In this document: piece after piece, positions 31,327 through 36,335 of the stretch
Layout of the letters: each line of letters begins with the position of its first letter
How positions within the stretch are numbered: the first letter of the stretch is position 1
Assembly (NCBI GenBank): GCA_900318015.1
Contig: ONJB01000028.1
Location: 1-36,335, forward strand
DNA length: 36,335 bases
Reading direction: 5' to 3'
Source of the DNA: an uncultured Bacteroidales bacterium
Lineage (GTDB): Bacteria > Bacteroidota > Bacteroidia > Bacteroidales > UBA932
Translations under genes and position numbers: made by a program
Notes under the pieces: model-generated
The model's database searches: none
The model's input: the letters and a program-made list of their open reading frames with translations, nothing else
What the model was told of the DNA's origin: nothing

Positions 31327-33099
31327 ATGAAAAAGTATATTGTAGCCCTTACGGCGGTTTGCACGTTATTATTCTGTGCCTGCTCAAAAATGCTGGACAT
31401 CCCGCAGAAGGGTGTCGTTGCTTACGAAACCTATTATACGTCCGATGAAGCCGCTGAGGCCGCACTGGTGAACGTGTATGCCAACATGGTTCAGAATGTC
31501 TACGGTTCCATCGGAAACTGGAATCCCTACTTCTTTATGGTGAACTACTCGGCGGATGATGTATTCGCTGCGGGAAAGAACAAGGACGACCATCCGGATG
31601 TGCGTCTTTTCAACGAGTATCGCTATGACGCCACCTATAAGATTATCAAGAATGTGTACACCAGTCTTTATCAGACTATCTACGCCTGCAACCTCCTGAT
31701 CGACAACTTCACCAAGGAGGGGGCCTATTCCAGCAAGGTGGTGGACCGCTGCATTGCCGAGGCGAGGGTCGTCCGTGCCTGGTGTCACATGACTGCGGCG
31801 CTCAACTGGCAGCGCCCGCCGCTGGTGGACCATTGCCTGACCGATGAAGACCCTACGAATGTGGAGTCCCAGAAGTTCCTTCTGGACTGGTGCATCAGCG
31901 AATGCGAAGCCGCCATTCCCAACCTGAGGGAAAGAGCCAGCAAACTCGACAAGGATGGCACCACTTATGTGACCAAGGGCTTCGCCCAGTTCGTGGCGGG
32001 AAAGTCCGCGGTGTTTGCCGGCGAAATGGATGTGGCCCGCAAATATCTCGGCGACCTGATCAACTCGGGGAAATATGAACTGGTCCCCGGAGATCGCTGG
32101 TGGGAGAATTTCCATACCCCGGGAGACGGCAACGAGGAAAAGATCTTCGAGCCGAACTGGGTCTTTGATGCCAACAACTCATCCGGGGATAATACGTCCC
32201 GTTCCAGGTGGAATCAGGCCAACACACTCAACTGGCGTGGCAAGAACATGAATTCCTGGGCGGTATGCATGGCGACTACGGGCTGGAACGGCGGAGCTAT
32301 CAACGGCTATTTCGCCGACAAGTTCCTTGCGCATGACGGCAACGGACCCCGCCGCATGGGCACCTTCTTCACGTCTGACGAATGGCTTTACGGCATCGAC
32401 AATGAAGGCCATGAGATTTTCGACAAGTTCCCCTGGATGCGCTGGGATACCGACTATGTCGGCGACAACCATACTTCCGGCGAACTGAAGCCGGCCTCTG
32501 AATGGACGCTGGCGGACAAGAAGAAGGATCCCAAGAGAGGCATGAATGCCAACGGCCTCTTCGGCCGCACCTACTATATGAACTGGAAGTTCATGTCTCT
32601 CGCCGGCATCGATGTCGTCCCTGATGTTTCATCGGGTGCGTCCAATCAGTCCAATGCCAAGTGCGCACGCTATGCCGAAGCCCTTCTCCTTTATGCCGAG
32701 GCTTGCATCGGAAGCAGCGATGCCGCCAAGGGTAAGGAAGCGCTCAACCAGATTCAGCGCCGCGCAGAAGTGCCTGAGACCGAACTTACGCTCGCCAATG
32801 TCCAGGAAGAGAAGCAGTATGAACTCTGGTTCGAAAGCTGCCGGTTCAACGATGTTGTCCGCTGGGGCATCGCCGACCAGGTCTGCGGCAAGGATCTCGA
32901 CCGGTACCCTGAGGCTTTCGATGCCATGTCCAAGGACGGCGAGCCTGAACACAGATGGTACTACGTCGAAAGAAAGCCTTATGAAGGCATTCCTCACCAG
33001 TTCATCAAGGGCAAACACGAGTATTTCCCCTTCCCTGCCGAGGTCTGCGCGATCAATCCTGCGCTCCATCAGCTGAACGGTTGGGCTGTTGACAAATAG
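31327..33099 (+). CDS. susD: SusD/RagB-family surface ligand-binding lipoprotein
   Basis: This 590-residue protein is the SusD partner of the upstream SusC, forming the lid of the outer-membrane import complex. It has a lipoprotein signal (MKKYIVALTAVCTLLFCACS, lipobox FCAC, lipidated Cys near 19) and begins with the family's SKMLDIPQKGVVAYETYYTS. TPR-like helices follow (SDEAAEAALVNVYANM; KVVDRCIAEARVVRAWCHMT). The C-terminal part has RYAEALLLYAEACIGSSD and the EEKQYELWFESCRFNDVVRW motif, hallmarks of RagB/SusD. The last residues (KHEYFPFPAEVCAINPALHQ) fit the usual end. Ligand type is unknown. A strong terminator follows, so the SusC-SusD pair is a closed unit. Confidence 0.96.
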   Translation: MKKYIVALTAVCTLLFCACSKMLDIPQKGVVAYETYYTSDEAAEAALVNVYANMVQNVYGSIGNWNPYFFMVNYSADDVFAAGKNKDDHPDVRLFNEYRYDATYKIIKNVYTSLYQTIYACNLLIDNFTKEGAYSSKVVDRCIAEARVVRAWCHMTAALNWQRPPLVDHCLTDEDPTNVESQKFLLDWCISECEAAIPNLRERASKLDKDGTTYVTKGFAQFVAGKSAVFAGEMDVARKYLGDLINSGKYELVPGDRWWENFHTPGDGNEEKIFEPNWVFDANNSSGDNTSRSRWNQANTLNWRGKNMNSWAVCMATTGWNGGAINGYFADKFLAHDGNGPRRMGTFFTSDEWLYGIDNEGHEIFDKFPWMRWDTDYVGDNHTSGELKPASEWTLADKKKDPKRGMNANGLFGRTYYMNWKFMSLAGIDVVPDVSSGASNQSNAKCARYAEALLLYAEACIGSSDAAKGKEALNQIQRRAEVPETELTLANVQEEKQYELWFESCRFNDVVRWGIADQVCGKDLDRYPEAFDAMSKDGEPEHRWYYVERKPYEGIPHQFIKGKHEYFPFPAEVCAINPALHQLNGWAVDK

Positions 33100-33161
33100 C
33101 AGCGTTCCAAAAGACAGTTAAGCAGAATCCCGTTTGGGTATCGTTGGTTGGTTTATTGATG

Positions 33162-33194
33162 CAGGGCCGCTCCGTTTGGGGCGGCCCTGTTTTT
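33162..33194 (+). terminator. Intrinsic terminator of susC-susD
   Basis: Arms 33162-33170 and 33181-33189 (CAGGGCCGC/GCGGCCCTG) form a 9-bp perfect stem with a 10-base loop, followed directly by five T. Confidence 0.9.
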
Positions 33195-33257
33195 AAATAA
33201 TAAAGGCGAATTTTGAAAATAATTGATTTTGTGGGGGCAACAATAAGGATTTTTTTA

Positions 33258-33265
33258 TATATTTG
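33258..33265 (+). promoter_or_regulatory. -7 box for the second susC
   Basis: TATATTTG fits TAnnTTTG exactly. It lies 158 bases upstream of the ATG at 33424, the longest leader in the window. A TTTTG at 33227-33231 is 26 bases upstream, wider than usual for a -33 box. Confidence 0.65.
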
Positions 33266-33310
33266 TCTTTGAAACCGCAAGTTATCCGATCTAACCTAAG
33301 CTTGGCTAGA

Positions 33311-33380
33311 CCTTAATTGGCTCTTTTCCCGGTCTCCGGAATACAAAAAGGGTTTTAATTAAGGACTTTTTGTTTTTGTT
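33311..33380 (+). promoter_or_regulatory. Structured leader with alternative hairpins, possible attenuator
   Basis: CCTTAATT (33311-33318) can pair with AATTAAGG (33357-33364). ACAAAAAG (33343-33350) can instead pair with CTTTTTGT (33366-33373), and that hairpin would enclose the second arm of the first, so the two exclude each other. The first hairpin ends just before a T-rich stretch (33367-33380), which gives it terminator-like form. Regulation is inferred, not shown. Confidence 0.45.
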
Positions 33381-33423
33381 GGACACCACTATTTTTAATA
33401 ACCATTCTCTAACTAGTGATTGT

Positions 33424-36335
33424 ATGAAGAAACTACTCTTGCGGCGGCTCTTGCTGCTAATGGCGTGTATGCTGACGAGCATACAGGTAGTCTTCGGACA
33501 GGCTCCGGTTACAGTGAAGGGTACGGTCTCGGATGCAGACGGACAGCCGCTCATCGGCGCGTACGTCATGCCGAAGGACCAGAACACCGGCGTAACCACG
33601 GATCTGGACGGTAAGTTCTCCATCGTAGTCCCTCGGGGAACCACGCTCGTGGTCTCTTCCATCGGCTTCATCACCCAGGAAGTGACCGCGGCGCCGACGC
33701 TCAACATCGTCATGGAGGAAGACATCTCCATGATCGAGGAGACGGTCGTCGTCGGTTACGGTACGCAGAAGAAGGCCTCCCTGTCCAGCGCCATCTCCAA
33801 CATCCGGAGCGAGGAACTCACGGCGACCAAGCAGTCCGACGTGCTGGCTTCCCTCCAGGGTAAGGTTCCGGGCCTGCAGATCCGTCAGCGCACGGGTGAC
33901 GCCGGTGACTTCAACACCGACCTCAAGCTCCGCGGCTATGACGAACCGCTCGTCATCGTGGACGGCATCGTCCGGACGGCGCCTCGCCGCAGCCAGGAGA
34001 CCAACACCTCCTACTCCAACTCCAGCTCCGCCGTCCTGGCCCAGCTGAACCCGGAGGACATCGAGAGCATCTCCGTGCTGAAGGACGCCTCCGCGGCCAT
34101 CTACGGTATGGGCGCCCAGAACGGCGTCATCCTCGTGACCACCAAGCAGGGCACCATCGGCGCGCCGACGGTGAAGTACTCCAACCGGTTCTCCTTCGGT
34201 GTCCCGACCGCCCTCCCGGAAGAGGTGGACATCATGACCTGGTTCGAGGAGGCGAACGCGATGTACGCTCTCGTGGGCAAGTCGCTCCCGTATCCCCAGG
34301 ACCTCATCGACCATTACAAGAACGGTGACCCGGGCTATACGGACAACAAGTGGTACTCCCAGTTCTACCGGAAGCACTCGACGCAGATGAACCACCAGAT
34401 TTCCGTCAACGGTGGTAATAATCAGACGCAATACTACCTCTCCGGCTCGTTCAACACGGATAACGGCATCCTGAACGGCCCGCAGCTGGGCTACAAGAGC
34501 TTCTCCTTCCAGGGCAACGTCACGACGAACGTGACGAAGAACCTCAAGGTGGTGTTCCAGTCCAGCCTGAGCTGGAACAACAAGGTGGGCACGCCGTCGA
34601 ACGCGAACCAGAACTTCTACACCCGCGGTCTGTACTCGGAGCGCTGGATTCCCTGGCAGGTGCCTTCGAACCCGACGCACTGGACCTACAACTCCGGTAA
34701 CGAGAGCCGTAACGCGATCGGCGCCCTGAACGGTGCGAACGGTTATGACAAGACCTCGGTCTCTTCCTTCGTGAACAGCCTGAGCACCACGTATACCGCT
34801 CCGTTCCTGAAGGGCCTGAAGTTCCAGGGCCAGATCGCCTACGACTACCAGCAGCGCGAAACGCGCCAGCTTACTCTCGCGTTCCCGCTGTACGACTGGC
34901 TGACGGACGAATACGTCTCCAGCAACAAGGACGAGAACGAAATGACGGAGCGCTGGAACAACCGCCGTCAGCTCTACGGCAAGGCCCAGGCAAACTATAG
35001 CGCCCAGTTCGGCAAGCACACGGTCGGCGCCATGCTGGCCACCGAGGCGTCCCTGAACTGGAATGTCGACCTCCGGGGCGACCGCAAGTTCCTTGATTTC
35101 TACACGCACGACATCCTGGACCAGGCGGTCGAATCCACGGCGGAGAACAAGGGTTCCCGTTCGAGCAGCGCGAAGGCCGGCTACATCGGCCGTATCAACT
35201 ACGAATACGCGGGCAAATACATCGTCGAGGCGATGGCGCGCTATGACGGCTCCTCCTTCTACGCCCCTGGCTTCCGCTGGGCCTTCTTCCCTTCCTATTC
35301 CCTCGCGTGGAGGGTGTCCGAGGAGAAGTTCTTCAAGAAGGTGTTCCCTTGGATGACGAACCTGAAGCTCCGCTGGTCTGACGGTATTTCCGGCCGGAAC
35401 CAGGGCTCCGCCTACCAGTACCTGCTGGGTTATTCGAAGACCAGCACGAACTATATGTTCGACGACAACAGCCCGGTGATGGGTTACAACAATACGAAGG
35501 TGGCGGAAACCCTCCTTTCCTGGAGCAAGGCCTATATGCGCGACTTCGGTTTCGACTGGGAAATCAACCGCGGCGTGATCGGCGGTTCCATCGACTGGTT
35601 CTGGCGCGAGGAAAAGGGTAAGGCCGCCAAGGTGCAGGCCTCCCTCCCGGACATGTATGGTATCGATCTCCCGCAGATGAACCTTGACGCCACGGAGAAC
35701 GTGGGTATCGACCTCGAACTCTCTCATCGGATGCGGTTCAAGGACTTCAACTACCGCATTACCGCGACGGCGACCTACGCCCGCGAGCGTGACACGTACC
35801 AGCAGGCCGAGCGTTACAAGATCTGGAAGTCCTCCCAGGCCTACTATGACGGCCATACGGAAGGCCGCTGGGACAACGCCCTGGACGGCAAGTACTACGA
35901 GTGGAACGGCAAGGGCCAGTTCACCGACTGGAACGACATCTTCGACTATCCCGTCCTGTACAATACCTCCTCCTCGAAGAAGATGAACATGGCCGAGATG
36001 GTCCCGGGTATGTACAAGATCCTCGACCTCAACGGGGACGGTGTCATTACGAAGCAGGACCGCTACTATTCCTGGAAGGAAGGCAACCCGCCGCTGCAGT
36101 TCGGTCTCATGATCTTCATGGAATACAAGAACTTCGACCTCAGTGCGACCTTCAACGGCGCGGCCCTGTCCCACAAGAACATGCAGATGTCCGGCGGTAT
36201 GGGCTACGGCTGGAGCAAGACGCTCTTCGTCAACCACATGGACCACTACCGGCTGGCTGACGGCTGGGACGATCCGCGCGACCCGAATTCCGTCTGGGTG
36301 CCCGGTTACTGGCCGGCCCTCGCCCCGGCTTCCGG
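33424..36335 (+). CDS. susC: second SusC/RagA-family TonB-dependent transporter (partial, right edge)
   Basis: The first 970 residues of a SusC-type transporter are visible; the C-terminal barrel end is cut by the window edge. It has a signal peptide with an arginine pair (MKKLLLRRLLLLMACML, cleavage near residue 25 after VFG), a carboxypeptidase-regulatory-like domain (about 31-97, GTVSDADGQPLIGAYV), a TonB box region (EETVVVGYGTQKK, about 105-117), a plug with VDGIVRTAPRRSQ and SVLKDASAAIYG, and a barrel ending in view with DLNGDGVITKQDRYYSW. It differs clearly from the first SusC and has its own promoter and long leader. A SusD partner would be expected just beyond the right edge. Codon use is strongly GC-ended, which leaves a long spurious open frame on the opposite strand. 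Confidence 0.95.
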   Translation, partial: MKKLLLRRLLLLMACMLTSIQVVFGQAPVTVKGTVSDADGQPLIGAYVMPKDQNTGVTTDLDGKFSIVVPRGTTLVVSSIGFITQEVTAAPTLNIVMEEDISMIEETVVVGYGTQKKASLSSAISNIRSEELTATKQSDVLASLQGKVPGLQIRQRTGDAGDFNTDLKLRGYDEPLVIVDGIVRTAPRRSQETNTSYSNSSSAVLAQLNPEDIESISVLKDASAAIYGMGAQNGVILVTTKQGTIGAPTVKYSNRFSFGVPTALPEEVDIMTWFEEANAMYALVGKSLPYPQDLIDHYKNGDPGYTDNKWYSQFYRKHSTQMNHQISVNGGNNQTQYYLSGSFNTDNGILNGPQLGYKSFSFQGNVTTNVTKNLKVVFQSSLSWNNKVGTPSNANQNFYTRGLYSERWIPWQVPSNPTHWTYNSGNESRNAIGALNGANGYDKTSVSSFVNSLSTTYTAPFLKGLKFQGQIAYDYQQRETRQLTLAFPLYDWLTDEYVSSNKDENEMTERWNNRRQLYGKAQANYSAQFGKHTVGAMLATEASLNWNVDLRGDRKFLDFYTHDILDQAVESTAENKGSRSSSAKAGYIGRINYEYAGKYIVEAMARYDGSSFYAPGFRWAFFPSYSLAWRVSEEKFFKKVFPWMTNLKLRWSDGISGRNQGSAYQYLLGYSKTSTNYMFDDNSPVMGYNNTKVAETLLSWSKAYMRDFGFDWEINRGVIGGSIDWFWREEKGKAAKVQASLPDMYGIDLPQMNLDATENVGIDLELSHRMRFKDFNYRITATATYARERDTYQQAERYKIWKSSQAYYDGHTEGRWDNALDGKYYEWNGKGQFTDWNDIFDYPVLYNTSSSKKMNMAEMVPGMYKILDLNGDGVITKQDRYYSWKEGNPPLQFGLMIFMEYKNFDLSATFNGAALSHKNMQMSGGMGYGWSKTLFVNHMDHYRLADGWDDPRDPNSVWVPGYWPALAPAS

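Larger units (their letters stand above)
33100..33423. other. Intergenic region between susD and the second susC
   Basis: These 324 bases contain no gene. They hold the susD terminator (33162-33194), the -7 box of the second susC (33258-33265) and a leader of about 155 bases with competing hairpins (33311-33373). Confidence 0.8.

Noticed and set aside
33457-36246. A 929-residue antisense open frame opposite the second susC
   Set aside because: The plus strand has full SusC domains in order. The antisense product shows no recognisable fold, and no start signal or promoter is placed for it.
1-36335. CRISPR arrays, tRNA or rRNA genes, insertion sequences and prophage genes
   Set aside because: I looked on both strands and saw no regularly spaced repeats, no cloverleaf-like sequence in the gaps and no transposase, integrase or phage structural protein.

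Overview
The window looks like a piece of a GC-rich Bacteroidales chromosome, probably an uncultured gut-type lineage; the genus cannot be fixed from sequence alone. The evidence is a SusC/SusD outer-membrane pair plus a second SusC, an ExbB/ExbD/TonB energy system, a Bacteroidota-type putative porin, and at least twelve exact TAnnTTTG promoter boxes (the Bacteroidota -7 element). There are few Shine-Dalgarno sites. I see no tRNA, rRNA, CRISPR array, transposase, integrase or phage gene.

Layout. 1-308 (-) is the start of an ABC ATPase that runs off the left edge. 423-3620 (-) carries an acyl-CoA synthetase and two paralogous deoxynucleoside kinases, one badly damaged. 3692-6866 (+) carries an MBL-fold hydrolase, recJ and a secreted SGNH hydrolase. 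6870-9551 (-) is a TonB-like protein, udk and asnS; asnS is broken in this sequence. 9672-12001 (-) is exbB, a small membrane protein and two exbD genes, closed by a clear terminator. 12100-18796 (-) holds ansA, tatD, dprA, queA, a TPR protein, an rsmF-like methyltransferase and an SRPBCC protein. 18836-19447 (+) is a NUDIX hydrolase. 19444-21058 (-) encodes two membrane proteins. 21148-24318 (+) is an M13 lipoprotein peptidase and an ABC permease. 24319-27979 (-) is a putative porin and an MltF-like lytic transglycosylase. 28197-33099 (+) is susC-susD with its own promoter and terminator. 33424 to the right edge is a second susC with a long structured leader.

How the genes fit together. ExbB/ExbD and TonB would power the SusC-type receptors, SusD captures the ligand, and the porin and M13 peptidase serve envelope uptake and proteolysis. 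No glycoside hydrolase, sulfatase, protease or regulator sits beside the Sus genes, so their substrate cannot be named. The rest is mostly housekeeping: tRNA charging and modification, nucleotide salvage, repair and peptidoglycan turnover.

I found no convincing new multi-gene system. The points most worth checking are: two separate coding lesions, each a loss of roughly 70-odd bases with a frameshift, in a kinase paralog and in asnS; a 17-bp tandem duplication in the same kinase; the leader of the second susC, where two mutually exclusive hairpins precede a U-rich tract; two apparently leaderless promoters; and three convergent gene pairs with no space for terminators.
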